The position numbers and the translations under genes were made by a program. The notes beneath the pieces were generated by a model. It was not told where the DNA came from. It saw only the letters and a program-made list of their open reading frames with translations, and searched no databases. This document shows positions 47,881 to 57,453 of a DNA stretch of 64,000 bases, piece by piece. Position 1 is the stretch's first letter. The number at the start of each line of letters is the position of its first letter. The stretch spans positions 1 through 64,000 of the forward strand of contig JAAYIK010000012.1 of NCBI GenBank assembly GCA_012523465.1. Direction: 5' to 3'. This stretch comes from Lysobacteraceae bacterium (GTDB lineage Bacteria > Pseudomonadota > Gammaproteobacteria > Nitrococcales > AK92).

Positions 47881-49506
47881 CTAGCCCAGCTCCCGTGCCC
47901 GCTGTCGCAGCACGAACTTCTGGATCTTGCCGGTCGAGGTCTTGGGCAGCTCGCCGAAGATCACCGTGCGAGGCGCCTTGAAGTGCGCCATGTTTTCGCG
48001 GCAGAAATCGATGATCTCCTGCTCGGTCGCCTGCATGCCGTCCTTGAGCGCGATGAAGGCGCAGGGACTCTCTCCCCATTTGGGATCCGGCCGCGCCACC
48101 ACCGCCGCCTCCAACACCGCTGGGTGGCGGTAGAGCACGTTCTCGACCTCGATGGAGGAGATGTTCTCGCCGCCCGAGATGATGATGTCCTTGGAGCGGT
48201 CGCGGATTTCGATGTAGCCGTCGGGGTGCCAGACAGCAAGGTCGCCGCTGTGGAACCAGCCGCCGCGGAAGGCTTCGTCGGTGGCCTCCTTGTTCTTGAG
48301 GTATCCCTTCATCACGTTGTTGCCGCGCATGAAGACCTCTCCCATGGTCTTGCCGTCGCGCGGCACCGGCTCCAGGGTATCGGGGTCCGCTACCATCAGC
48401 CCCTCCAGCACCTGATAGCGCACGCCCTGGCGCGCCTTGAGCTGCGCTCGCTGCTCTTCCGGCTCGGCATCCCACTCCCGGTGCCAAGCGCACACAGTAG
48501 ACGGGCCGTAGGTCTCGGTGAGACCGTAGACATGGGTCACTTCGATGCCCATGGCCTCGACCCCGGCGATGACCGCAGCTGGCGGCGCGGCGCCCGCTGT
48601 CATCGCCTTGACCGAGTGCTGCAGCTTTCGCCTGTGCTCCTCGGGCGCATTCAGCAGGCTGTTGAGCACAATGGGCGCGCCGCAGAAATGGGTCACCCCG
48701 TGCTCACTGATCGCGCTCAACACCGCTTCCGGCTGCACCTTGCGCAGGCAGACATGGGTGCCGGCGACCGCGGTCACCGCCCAGGGGAAGCACCAGCCGT
48801 TGCAATGGAACATCGGCAGCGTCCACAGATAGACCGGATGCTGCGGCAACGACCACACCAGGACGTTGCCCAGGGCGCTGAGGTAGGCGCCGCGGTGGTG
48901 GTAGACCACGCCCTTGGGCTTGCCGGTAGTGCCGGAGGTGTAGTTGAGGCTAATGGCCTCCCACTCGTCAGCCGGCCCCTGCCAGGCGAAGTCCGGGTCG
49001 CCTTCGGCGATGAAGGCTTCGTAGTCGAGCTCCCCCAGCAGCTCCCCCGCCGGCGCCAGCGGATCGTCGACATCGATCACCAGCGGCTTGCGCTCGACCA
49101 GCTCCAGGGCGCGAGCGATGGTGCCGGAGAACTCGCGGTCGGTGATCAGGGCCTTGGCCTGGCCGTGGTCCAGCATATAGGCGATGGCCTCGGGATCCAG
49201 GCGCACGTTGAGCGTGTTCAGCACCGCACCGGCCATGGGCACGCCGAAATGGGCCTCCACCATTTCGGGGATGTTGGGCAGCATGACCGCCACCGTATCG
49301 CCCTTGCCGATGCCGCGCCGGGTCAGTGCCGAGGCCAGCTGCCGACAGCGCCGGTAGGTCTCCCGCCAGGTGCGCCTCACCTCGCCATGGATGACGGCGA
49401 TGCGCTCTGGATAGACGCTGGCAGACCACTCGATGAAAGTCAGCGGTGAGAGCGGCACATAATTGGCCTGCGTGCGCTCAAGTCCCTGATCGTAAACGCT
49501 CTGCAT
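47881..49506 (-). CDS. Acyl-CoA synthetase (AMP-forming), medium/long-chain type
   Basis: 541 residues with GGAGGAG upstream of ATG. The AMP-binding motif YTSGTTGKPKGVVYHHRG is near residues 184-201, then FHCNGWCFPW, the YGLTETYGPS motif, YRDR-type hinge EIRDRSKDIIISGGENIS and a C-terminal lysine in LPKTSTGKIQKF. It activates fatty or other carboxylic acids as CoA thioesters in two steps. Chain length is not predictable. Its upstream region carries the DnaA boxes, and its 3' end faces napC across the long inverted repeat. Confidence 0.9.
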   Translation of the reverse strand: MQSVYDQGLERTQANYVPLSPLTFIEWSASVYPERIAVIHGEVRRTWRETYRRCRQLASALTRRGIGKGDTVAVMLPNIPEMVEAHFGVPMAGAVLNTLNVRLDPEAIAYMLDHGQAKALITDREFSGTIARALELVERKPLVIDVDDPLAPAGELLGELDYEAFIAEGDPDFAWQGPADEWEAISLNYTSGTTGKPKGVVYHHRGAYLSALGNVLVWSLPQHPVYLWTLPMFHCNGWCFPWAVTAVAGTHVCLRKVQPEAVLSAISEHGVTHFCGAPIVLNSLLNAPEEHRRKLQHSVKAMTAGAAPPAAVIAGVEAMGIEVTHVYGLTETYGPSTVCAWHREWDAEPEEQRAQLKARQGVRYQVLEGLMVADPDTLEPVPRDGKTMGEVFMRGNNVMKGYLKNKEATDEAFRGGWFHSGDLAVWHPDGYIEIRDRSKDIIISGGENISSIEVENVLYRHPAVLEAAVVARPDPKWGESPCAFIALKDGMQATEQEIIDFCRENMAHFKAPRTVIFGELPKTSTGKIQKFVLRQRARELG

Positions 49507-49611
49507 ATCTTCTCCTCCTTAGTACCGCCTGTGGCCGGCTTTCTACAGCCTAGACCCGGTTCCGCGAACTCGCCAGGCAGGCGCCGGCACCCGTCCCCGA
49601 GCGCTGACCGG

Positions 49612-49634
49612 TTATCCACAAAAGCTGTGGATAA
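49612..49634. promoter_or_regulatory. Inverted pair of consensus DnaA boxes
   Basis: TTATCCACA at 49612-49620 and TGTGGATAA at 49626-49634, facing each other over five bases and both exact matches to the E. coli R1-type box. They are followed by an A/T-rich stretch (GAAAAAATATGGAAA). A place for strong, cooperative DnaA binding. Confidence 0.75.
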
Positions 49635-49804
49635 CTCCGTGGAAAAAATATGGAAACAGCCCGCAAACCCGCGTCCCGTCGACATTGACAGACTTTGCGC
49701 AGAAAACGACCAGCCCGACTATCTCTATGAAAAACAGCAACTTGCAACATCAAGCTCGATGTGCTAGGTGGACGAGAGCGGGAAGCGCGGCGCTTAAGAA
49801 AAAC

Positions 49805-49813
49805 TGTGGACAA
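49805..49813. promoter_or_regulatory. Third DnaA box
   Basis: TGTGGACAA, the complement of TTGTCCACA, which also fits the strict TTRTCCACA consensus. It lies 171 bases from the inverted pair, in the same AT-rich patch. Confidence 0.6.
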
Positions 49814-49896
49814 AGTCAAGCGTTCGGCCGGCCCCGCCAGCGCGAAGCGCGCATGGCGGCGCCATTTCTCAGGCGCGGGAAGGAGCAGAAGGACAA

Positions 49897-49926
49897 GCTA
49901 GGCTGTCCTGGAGCGGACAGCCTAGC
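49897..49926 (-). terminator. Hairpin after the old-yellow-enzyme gene
   Basis: Perfect 12-bp stem GCTAGGCTGTCC / GGACAGCCTAGC with loop TGGAGC, 23 bases after the stop codon of the leftward gene at 49949. The bases that follow on the minus strand (TTGTCCTTCT) are only moderately T-rich. Confidence 0.65.
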
Positions 49927-49948
49927 AAGACAGGTTGATGGGCTCGCT

Positions 49949-51064
49949 TCAGGTCAGCACCGCCAGCGAGGCTTTGCTGAAGGGGCGTATCTCGTCGACC
50001 CGGTTGTCGCGAAGCTTGGCCAGCCACTGCGGATCCTGCAGCAGGGCACGCCCGACCGCGATCAGGTCGAACTCGTCCCTGGCCATGCGCTCGAGCAAGT
50101 CGTCGATGCCGGCCTGCTGCACCACCGCGTCGTCCGGCGCGGCGAAGGTGCCGGTGATGAAATCCTCGGTCAGCCCGACGCTGCCCACGGAGATGGTCGG
50201 CAGCCCGGTGATCTTGCGGGTCCAGCCGGCCAGGTTGAGCTCCGAGCCCGGGAATTCCGGCACCCAGAAGCGGCGGGTGGAGGCGTGGAAGATGTCGACC
50301 CCGGCCCGCACCAGCGGCAGCAGGAAGCGCTCCAGCTCCTGCGGGGTCCAGGCCAGCTTGGCCTCGTAATCCTGCTGCTTCCACTGCGAGTAGCGGAACA
50401 CGATGGCGAAGTCCTGTCCGGTGGCGTCGCGCACCGCCTCGATGATCTCGATGGCGAAGCGCAGGCGGTTTTCCAGCGAGCCGCCGTACTCGTCGTCGCG
50501 GACGTTGGTGCCCTCCCAGAAGAACTGGTCGATCAGGTAACCGTGGGCACCGTGCAGCTCGACCCCATCGAAGCCCAGCGCCTTGGCGTCGGCCGCCGCC
50601 TGGGCAAAGGCCTGCACCACGTCCTGGATGTCCTGCCTGGTCATGGCCCGCCCGTTGGGGCGTCCCGGCTTGTACAGCCCGCTGGGACTGTAGCCGGGCA
50701 CGCTGGGATCAGGCTCGGTGCCTTCGCGCCGCACCGCGCCGACATGCCAAAGCTGCGGGATGATGGCGGCACCCGCGGCATGGACCTCCTCCACCACCCG
50801 CCGCCAGCCGGCCAGCGCTTCCTCGCCGTGGAAGGCCGGCACATTGGGGTAGCCGTTGGCGGCCGGATGATTGACGGTCGTGCCCTCGGTGATGATGAGG
50901 CCAACCCCGCCTTCGGCGCGGCGCCGGTAGTAGGCAGCGACCTCGGGGCCGGGCACATTGCCCGGCGAGAACCTGCGGGTCATGGGCGCCATGGCGACAC
51001 GGTTGCGCAGGCGCAGCGACTTGCACTCGAACGGTCGAAACAGAGGACCGAGATCCAACGTCAT
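49949..51064 (-). CDS. NADH:flavin oxidoreductase, old yellow enzyme family
   Basis: 371 residues from ATG at 51064 (GAGGAAG upstream; an earlier in-frame start at 51094 lacks support). FMN TIM barrel with LRLRNRVAMAPMTRRF near residues 18-33, the active-site HGAHGYLIDQFFW and the NRLRFAIEIIEAVR segment, and VGRALLQDPQW at the end. It probably reduces activated C=C bonds of enones; the substrate is unknown. It is monocistronic and lies between the CPBP protease gene and the DnaA-box region. Confidence 0.87.
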   Translation of the reverse strand: MTLDLGPLFRPFECKSLRLRNRVAMAPMTRRFSPGNVPGPEVAAYYRRRAEGGVGLIITEGTTVNHPAANGYPNVPAFHGEEALAGWRRVVEEVHAAGAAIIPQLWHVGAVRREGTEPDPSVPGYSPSGLYKPGRPNGRAMTRQDIQDVVQAFAQAAADAKALGFDGVELHGAHGYLIDQFFWEGTNVRDDEYGGSLENRLRFAIEIIEAVRDATGQDFAIVFRYSQWKQQDYEAKLAWTPQELERFLLPLVRAGVDIFHASTRRFWVPEFPGSELNLAGWTRKITGLPTISVGSVGLTEDFITGTFAAPDDAVVQQAGIDDLLERMARDEFDLIAVGRALLQDPQWLAKLRDNRVDEIRPFSKASLAVLT

Positions 51065-51140
51065 GTCTTCCTCTTCGAATTCTTGCTTAACCACAGCCGG
51101 GAAACATTAAAGGGAATGCCGCAGAATTGCACCGTTCGGG

Positions 51141-51866
51141 TTACGCGGCCAGGGTGCGCAGCAGCAGCAGCGACAGGGTATTGAGCGCGGCATGGGCGAA
51201 GATGACCGGCCACAGCGTGCCCCAGCGCAGCGCCAGGCGGGCGAACACCAGCCCCACCACCGCGGTCTGCAGCACGCCGAACCAGCCCTGGTAAAAATGT
51301 CCCAGCCCGAACAGCGCCGAGGACAGGATCACCGGGGCCCAGGTGCCGGCCAGCAGGCTGCGGCAGCGGGCCAGCAGAAAGCCGCGCGCCAGCACTTCCT
51401 CGTAAAAGCCGACCACCAGCATGGCAACGGCGATAGTCGCGGGTGAAACCTCCGCCGCCAGCAGGCCGGCCACCCCGGCAAGCCCCTGCTGATGCTGCTG
51501 CAGCAGCTCCGGTGCCACCGCCGCGCTGACCAGGCCAATCGCCAGATTGACGAGGAAGATCAGCAGCAGGGCCGCCACCCCCAGGGCGGGATCACGCAGC
51601 CGCAAGGGCCGCAGGCCGATATCGCGCCACCGCTGGCCGCGCTGCCCTAGCAGCCAACGTAGCGCCAACAGCACCAGCAGCCCCTGCAGGGCCAGCACCC
51701 CCAGCATGGGCAGGTCAAGGCGCGCCGTCAGCAGGCGCCCCATCAGCGGGGCCGCCAGGGCGGCCGCGACGAAGAACGCGAGCGCCAGGAGTATGTCCAC
51801 CAGGGCTTGCAGCGGAGGCAGCGAGCGCAGCGTCCCCGGCTCGTGCAGTTGAGGCGATGCATCCAT
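51141..51866 (-). CDS. CPBP-family intramembrane glutamic protease/bacteriocin-immunity-like protein
   Basis: 241 residues from ATG at 51866; upstream codons to 51965 have no family likeness. It has about seven membrane helices. The Abi/CPBP motifs are present: EEVLARGFLL (EExxxR), FGLGHFYQGW (FxxxH) and a closing HAALNTLS (HxxxN). Such proteins cleave membrane-bound prenylated or other substrates, or act in immunity. No bacteriocin gene is adjacent. It starts 132 bases from the divergent small periplasmic gene. Confidence 0.85.
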   Translation of the reverse strand: MDASPQLHEPGTLRSLPPLQALVDILLALAFFVAAALAAPLMGRLLTARLDLPMLGVLALQGLLVLLALRWLLGQRGQRWRDIGLRPLRLRDPALGVAALLLIFLVNLAIGLVSAAVAPELLQQHQQGLAGVAGLLAAEVSPATIAVAMLVVGFYEEVLARGFLLARCRSLLAGTWAPVILSSALFGLGHFYQGWFGVLQTAVVGLVFARLALRWGTLWPVIFAHAALNTLSLLLLRTLAA

Positions 51867-51997
51867 ATATGAAACTTCAGGGTCGTGATTGCTCAGGCAT
51901 GTTATGGTTGGCAGGATCAGGGATGGCAACCGGACCAGGCCAATGACGGCCCTTGAGGGCACCATGTCGCCGGCCCGCCCGGCTTGGAGGACGAATC

Positions 51998-52366
51998 ATG
52001 CGGCCCGCATTCGCGATCATCTCGGCGCTGGCGCTGGTCATTGGGATCGGTGCGCCGGCCATGGCAGAGCAGCCCGCCGGCCTGTCATACCATAGCGGCA
52101 GCGGCGTGGTCATCCATTTCGGCGATGGCGGCGGACGCATCGTCAAGGATCGGCCCGGCTATCATCGCGACCGCCACGGCTATCGGCAAGGCTACCGCGA
52201 CGGCTATCGGGACGGGCGCCGCGACCGACGTCATGTCTACCGCGACGACCGCCACCGGTACCGCCCGGACCAGGACTTCGCCGCTCCGCTGCGCGAGCGT
52301 TACAACCATCCGCGCCAAGACAGGCGGCCAGCCGCCCGGCACGGCCTCAGCGCCGGCAACCGCTAG
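51998..52366 (+). CDS. Small basic periplasmic protein with Tyr/Arg/Asp repeats
   Basis: 122 residues; GGAGG eight bases before ATG. A signal peptide FAIISALALVIGIGAPAMA with a likely cut before EQP. The mature chain starts with a beta-like patch (SGSGVVIHFGDGGGRIV), then a run of short repeats around GYRDGYRDGRRDRRH, rich in H, R, Y and D, and ends basic. Similar repeat proteins bind polyanions or cell wall, but no family is recognised. It could be a cell-envelope or nucleoid-mimicking polycation; function unknown. Confidence 0.6.
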   Translation: MRPAFAIISALALVIGIGAPAMAEQPAGLSYHSGSGVVIHFGDGGGRIVKDRPGYHRDRHGYRQGYRDGYRDGRRDRRHVYRDDRHRYRPDQDFAAPLRERYNHPRQDRRPAARHGLSAGNR

Positions 52367-52514
52367 CGCCGCCGCCCCCGGCGCACGATTCAGCCATCCC
52401 ATACCTGCCGCGCTGGCGGTTTTCCTGCTGGCCGCGCCCATACCGCCCTCGCTCTGGTCATTTGCCCCCCGGCGCCACCATGTTGTCATTGCACGCGTCA
52501 AGGAAACATCGGTC

Positions 52515-52805
52515 ATGACGGACGGCAAGCAAGACTTGCTCCGGCTCATCTGCCGGCATCACCTTACCAACGGCAACACCCGCAACCGCAACGAAGTCGG
52601 CCGCTTCCTGGCCGCCCACAGCGACCGTGAGCTCGCCGAATCGCTGCTGCGCCACGACCCGCTCTATGCCCCCGGGAAAATCTGCACCTACGGCACTGCG
52701 GAGGATTTCGAGCCGATCTTCGCCGACCTGCGGGCCACCTTTCCGGACTGGATGACACCCGCGGCGGATTCCCGGGACAGTCCCAAGCCGTCTCTCCCCT
52801 GCTGA
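52515..52805 (+). CDS. Hypothetical cytoplasmic protein
   Basis: 96 residues; AAGGAAA is seen before ATG at 52515. Mostly helical: KQDLLRLICRHHLTNGNTRN, then EVGRFLAAHSDRELAESLLR and DPLYAPGKICTYGTAEDF. A short C-terminal tail (PAADSRDSPKPSLPC) looks unstructured. No domain is recognised, no signal peptide, two internal cysteines. It is 148 bases after the basic periplasmic protein gene. The frame, codon use and start signal support a real gene, but with moderate confidence. Confidence 0.5.
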   Translation: MTDGKQDLLRLICRHHLTNGNTRNRNEVGRFLAAHSDRELAESLLRHDPLYAPGKICTYGTAEDFEPIFADLRATFPDWMTPAADSRDSPKPSLPC

Positions 52806-53179
52806 CGGCAGCGCCCGCCGTGCGGGTGATGGCCGGTCGGGCCGAGTACATCCGGCGCCAGGCCTGAAGCAGGCGCGCCCGTTGTCGACCCCGTCACGCC
52901 AATTTCACAAGGACGATGCGACGATCCCCTCGGGCGGCCGCCGCATTGACCGAGGTCAAGGTCGCGGCCGATTCCCATCCTGCCGTACCCCGGCCGCTTG
53001 GCGCCCCCGCGCAAGATCGCTACCATGGTTCCCCATGTTGCAGCACAGCAAAGGACGCTGCCTGCCGCCGCCCTCGGCTAACCCGGCTGGCGGCTGCGTC
53101 ACCCATCGATCGCTCCGCCGCGCATGGCGCGGCAAGCCAGAACTTTGCAAGCAATGTTCAAGAAACAGAGGTTCCCCGA
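52806..53179. other. 374-base intergenic region before cytochrome b561
   Basis: No gene is supported here. It holds one Dnr-like palindrome (52946-52959) and a GC-rich leader of about 220 bases before the cytochrome b561 start, including short inverted repeats such as CCGCGCATGGCGCGG around 53119. No riboswitch class was recognised. Confidence 0.6.
52946..52959. promoter_or_regulatory. Dnr/NnrR-like palindrome upstream of cytochrome b561
   Basis: TTGACCGAGGTCAA has the same outer arms as the nirK box. It lies 220 bases before the b561 start. No good -10 is seen 30 bases downstream, so it may be a distal site or a chance match. Confidence 0.4.
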
Positions 53180-53716
53180 ATGAACGATACCCCGAATCGC
53201 TACGGCGTCATCTCGCGCGCCTTTCACTGGCTCATGGCCGTCCTGATCCTGCTGCAGTTCATGAAGTTCTTCGACCGCATCAGCGACGGCGAGCACTGGA
53301 TCGGCCAGACCATCGTGCCGACCCACGGCTCCTTGGGCCTCATCCTGCTGGTGCTGGTGGTGCTGCGAGTACTGTGGGCGGTGAAGCAGCGCGGGCAGCG
53401 CCCGGTGGTGGAAGGAGCACTGGCGACTTTTGCCAAGGTCGGTCACGGGCTGCTGTACCTGTGCATGATCCTGATGCCCGTCACCGGCGCCCTGTTCGTG
53501 CTCGGCCGAGGCTATCCGTTGCGCTTCTTCGGCACCCCCATCATCCCGGGCAGCGGCACCCAGACCGACTGGATGATCGCCCTGGGCAACCTGCACTCGC
53601 CCATCGCCTGGCTGTTCCTGCTGCTGGTGCTCGGCCACGTCGCCGCCGCCGTGTACCACCACCTTGCCCTCAAGGACGACACCCTGCGGCGTATGCTCGG
53701 CCGCGCTGCCGGCTAG
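53180..53716 (+). CDS. Cytochrome b561 family protein
   Basis: 178 residues with four transmembrane helices. Haem b ligand histidines are seen in SRAFHWLMAVLI (helix 1), THGSLGLILLVLVVLR (helix 2), KVGHGLLYLCMILMPVTG (helix 3) and LGHVAAAVYHHLALKDD (helix 4). It is a quinol-linked diheme cytochrome b of the bacterial CybB type, likely an electron outlet from the quinone pool (superoxide:quinone oxidoreductase activity is known for E. coli CybB). Stands alone after a long leader. Confidence 0.88.
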   Translation: MNDTPNRYGVISRAFHWLMAVLILLQFMKFFDRISDGEHWIGQTIVPTHGSLGLILLVLVVLRVLWAVKQRGQRPVVEGALATFAKVGHGLLYLCMILMPVTGALFVLGRGYPLRFFGTPIIPGSGTQTDWMIALGNLHSPIAWLFLLLVLGHVAAAVYHHLALKDDTLRRMLGRAAG

Positions 53717-53985
53717 GCCGACCTCCGCGCCCGACCGGGCGGCTCGCCGCTGAGCCGCCCGCCTCACCCTTCCCGTTGGCCGCAGCCCCGCCTGCGCCGA
53801 CCTTTCCCTAGCGAGCGCGTCCCGAGCCGGTTCTGCAGCGGCCCCCTGTGCGCTGCGCCCACGGCCTCGCCCCCGGCGCCAGGCCAGGCTTGTCATTCCT
53901 GCCGCAACCCCTAGAAAAGCCGGTTGTCCGCCGACGGCCGACACGTCTTTGCCTTGGCCGTGCTCGCAACCAGGGGAGTGCTCGC

Positions 53986-54780
<795 letters not shown>

Positions 54781-55137
54781 TCCGAATCGCCGCTGGCGAG
54801 GGGCGGGCGTACTCGCTGCCGGGCGCACCCGTCGCCCTTGCCGGCGGCCATGATCCAGTCCGCCACGCTAGCCGGTGACCGCGCCGGCAGTTTTCTGACG
54901 CCGATCCGCGGCTACAACCTGAGCACCCGGCGCGTCGTGTTCGATTAGGCCCGCAAAAGGAAAGGGAAGGTTGCCCCTCCCTTTCACTATTCCGTACCCC
55001 CGTAAGGGACACCGCATCGGCACAAGTAGCGCTGACCACCACCGGCCATGTCCCTTTGGTTCTTGGGGGCCGCTGCGTTACCATTTGATCATTCGGTGTT
55101 ATCGTATCGAGCTTGATCCGGGGCGGGAGGTGACGCC
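54781..55137. other. 357-base intergenic region at the left edge of the foreign patch
   Basis: No gene is supported. A GC-rich start (to about 54947) gives way to lower-GC DNA with an imperfect hairpin GAAAGGGA(A)GG / CCTCCCTTTC at 54960-54985. The left boundary of the inserted segment probably lies in 54950-55090. A strong ribosome site GGGAGGTGA precedes the next gene. No attachment-site repeat was recognised. Confidence 0.55.
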
Positions 55138-55479
55138 ATGTACAAGATGCCACAAATCACGCCAATCAACGTAGCGACGCTCTACAACCGGGCGCAGGCC
55201 TCGGCCAACTACGAGGCGGCGCTGTCTTGGGAGCGGTACGCCAACAAGCTCAAGAAGCGCCTCCAGGCCGCCAACGAGACCATTGAGCAGCAGCGCGCCC
55301 TGATCGAGCGGCTACAAAACGAGCTTCAGAAGACGAAGGAAAACCTCAAGGGAAGGATAGCGGTCTCTAAGGCTTTGATGGCACAAAGGGATGCACTCAT
55401 AAAGAATCCTTCTATCTCTAAGGAAGAACTTAAAAAGATAGGTGAGGAGATAATTGATCAAGAACTCGGCAGCAAGTAA
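55138..55479 (+). CDS. Coiled-coil protein in the conjugation-gene relic
   Basis: 113 residues; GGGAGGTGA five bases before ATG. After a short N terminus it is mostly one long coiled coil (about residues 30-90: LKKRLQAANETIEQQRALIE and onward), rich in Lys/Glu/Gln. The second half is AT-rich at DNA level, unlike the rest of the window. Convergent with the traY fragment, with a shared two-way terminator between them. No family recognised; small coiled-coil ORFs are common in conjugative elements. Confidence 0.6.
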   Translation: MYKMPQITPINVATLYNRAQASANYEAALSWERYANKLKKRLQAANETIEQQRALIERLQNELQKTKENLKGRIAVSKALMAQRDALIKNPSISKEELKKIGEEIIDQELGSK

Positions 55480-55511
55480 TGCTTAAGAGTTTTTACTCCT
55501 AAGCATTACTT
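55474..55511. terminator. Two-way terminator between the coiled-coil gene and traY fragment
   Basis: Stem AAGTAATGCTTA / TAAGCATTACTT (12 bp), then a one-base internal mismatch, a second 4-bp stem GAGT/ACTC and a TTTT loop. The stop codon of the left gene is inside the stem. TTTTC follows on the plus side; the minus side has AAGTAATGC..., also T-poor. Confidence 0.75.
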
Positions 55512-55529
55512 TTCATCCTCACCTTTATC

Positions 55530-57338
55530 CTATTTTCCAAGGTTTTCGTTTACCTCATCTTTAAAGGTTTTTCTTTGACGCTCCTTTTGCACAGCATCCT
55601 GCTGTGTACGTCCGCTCCTAGTAGCACTACTTTCAGCAATCTTGTGATCCGTCGGCACCCCCAGCGCGGCGGCCTGCTCGGCGTCGGTGCGGGCACGGCG
55701 TGTGCTGCCGCCGCCGCCACCATCAGGGCCACCAGCCTTGTTGCCGTTAGGCACGCCGGGATCGCCGGTGCGGTTGATCGAAAGCGCACTCTGTGAAGCG
55801 GTGCCGGAGCTATGCACCGCCGCAATGACGCCAGCGCGCACATTACTCTCGGCTTCCTTCTCACCCAGCTGCTCGCTGCCGCCGCCAAGCCAGCGCATCG
55901 CCCGCTCCGCAATCAAGCTAATGAGTTCAAAGGAGCGGTGGGCAGTCACCACGATCATATGCACCATGATGCCGATCATAAAGATCGCCCCGACGATGCC
56001 GGTCGTGTGCTCACCATTGAGTAGCTCATAGACCGTGGGGATAAAAGTCAACTTGAGGAACTTAAAGAGGGCATGCATCACCAGCATGGCAAGATACAGC
56101 CCGAACAGCATCAAGGTCGGGCGCGAGAGGACATTGAGCAGCAGCATGTAGCCGTTGCGGGCATGGTGCCCCGCAATCCCCTCGCCTTCCGGCATTGAGT
56201 GCGCCGCCGCCCAAATCGGGGCGGCCACCACGGACTCGACCACCATCATGATCCGGCCCGCAATACCGAAGTACCACAGGATGTACGGCACCATCGGCAC
56301 GTAATAGGCGAGCGTGCCGCCGAAGGCCATCATCGGGAACCAGGTCAGCAGGACGATGACCCAGAACTTTTCCATAATCTTGGCGATGGCATTGAGCGAG
56401 CCATCCAGCCCGGTCAGCGAGGACGCCAATTTGACGTAGAAGGTATCCTGTGCGCCCGTGGTTATCGCCAGAAGACCCAGATAGGCAATCATGACCGCCC
56501 AGCCGATATTAAGAATCTGGTGCCCCATGTCCATGATGGCAAGCTCTGGGGCTTCGCGATCGTTCATAAAGGAAGTGATCTTCTCCGCCAGCCAGGGCGC
56601 AAAGTTGATCGCGCTTGTGACCTTATCGAGCGCTTTCGAGAGAATCCCGTCATCACCGCTCATCGAGGTAATGCCGGTCTGCTGCGTGGCAAAGGCACGG
56701 CTTCGCGCGCTGCCGCTAAGCAAATCGTAAACATCATCGGCGACATAGCGCTCGAAGAAGTTGTTGACCCGACTCATCGTCTGGGCCAAGCCTTCCTGCA
56801 CGCGCAGCGCCTTGATCTTGCCAATATCGGGCGCATCGATGGTAATGCCCGGCACCACGAAACGCTTGAGGGTTTCGTTGAGGCGGTTGTTCTCGATGTA
56901 CCAGGCGCCAGCCAGAATGAAGCCAAACTCCTGCGAGCGGTGCGTGAAGTCATCGAGCCGCTGCTGATTACGCGCATCGACGGCCTGGTAAATGCTGGAG
57001 GCAAGCCGCCCCATCGCCTGCTCGTAGTTGTCCGCCACCCGCTCGATAAGGCCCCGGTGCGCTTCGTGGAATTCCGACAGCGACCGCCCGCTGCGTGCTG
57101 CCGCCTGCGCCAGCGGATTGAGCGCTCGAATCATCCGCTCCAGGGCGTCCTTCTGCTGTTGGTGGACACTGGCGAGCTGATCCGAGAGCACATCAACGCC
57201 ACCGCTTACCCCCGATTGGGCAAAAGTGGGCGTGACCAGCTTAAGCTGAATGCTGCCGCAGGCTCCCGGCTCAATGCCGGACTTCTCCAGCCGCAGGCCC
57301 CGCTCGCCTGACCGTTCCTGCCGCTGGCGCTCGGCCAC
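55530..57338 (-). pseudogene. DotA/TraY-family conjugation protein, N-terminally truncated
   Basis: 602 open codons, with DotA/TraY homology from about codon 20 (57281) to the end. Periplasmic N-terminal part (QQQKDALERMIRALNPLAQA), then a cluster of membrane helices with the family's conserved FPMMAFGGTLAYYVPMVPYI, AAPIWAAAHSMPEGEGIAG and YMLLLNVLSRPTLMLFGLYL segments, and a hydrophilic Gly/Ser/Arg-rich tail. TraY/DotA is the large inner-membrane protein of type IVB secretion/IncI-type conjugation. The expected signal peptide and first part are missing; near 57281-57345 the frame runs into host-like DNA. No other transfer gene is present. Confidence 0.8.
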
Positions 57339-57453
57339 GTCGCGGCGGCCTGCGCCACCACGCCGCCGGCAAGATCGAACTCCGCGACGCCTGCTGGGCC
57401 AAGCCGCGCCTGGCGCTTGTCAGCTTCGGCGAAAACCTGGAGGATAGGCGCGC

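Larger units (their letters stand above)
49507..49948. other. 442-base intergenic region with DnaA boxes, no gene seen
   Basis: Both flanking genes are read leftward, so this is the upstream region of the acyl-CoA synthetase gene and the downstream side of the oxidoreductase gene. It contains an AT-rich core (about 49611-49830) unlike the surrounding GC-rich DNA, three consensus DnaA boxes and a hairpin near its right end. No convincing open frame or RNA gene was found. Confidence 0.7.

Noticed and set aside
49507-49948. Chromosomal origin (oriC)
   Set aside because: Only three DnaA boxes were found, with no dnaA, dnaN, gidA or rpmH nearby; kept as a DnaA-box cluster only.
57339-57453. Possible remnant of a gene cut by the traY insertion (open frame with KPRLALVSFGENLED)
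   Set aside because: The frame has no start, continues past the ykgJ start in a shadow frame, and resembles no family known to me, so it is not called a gene.
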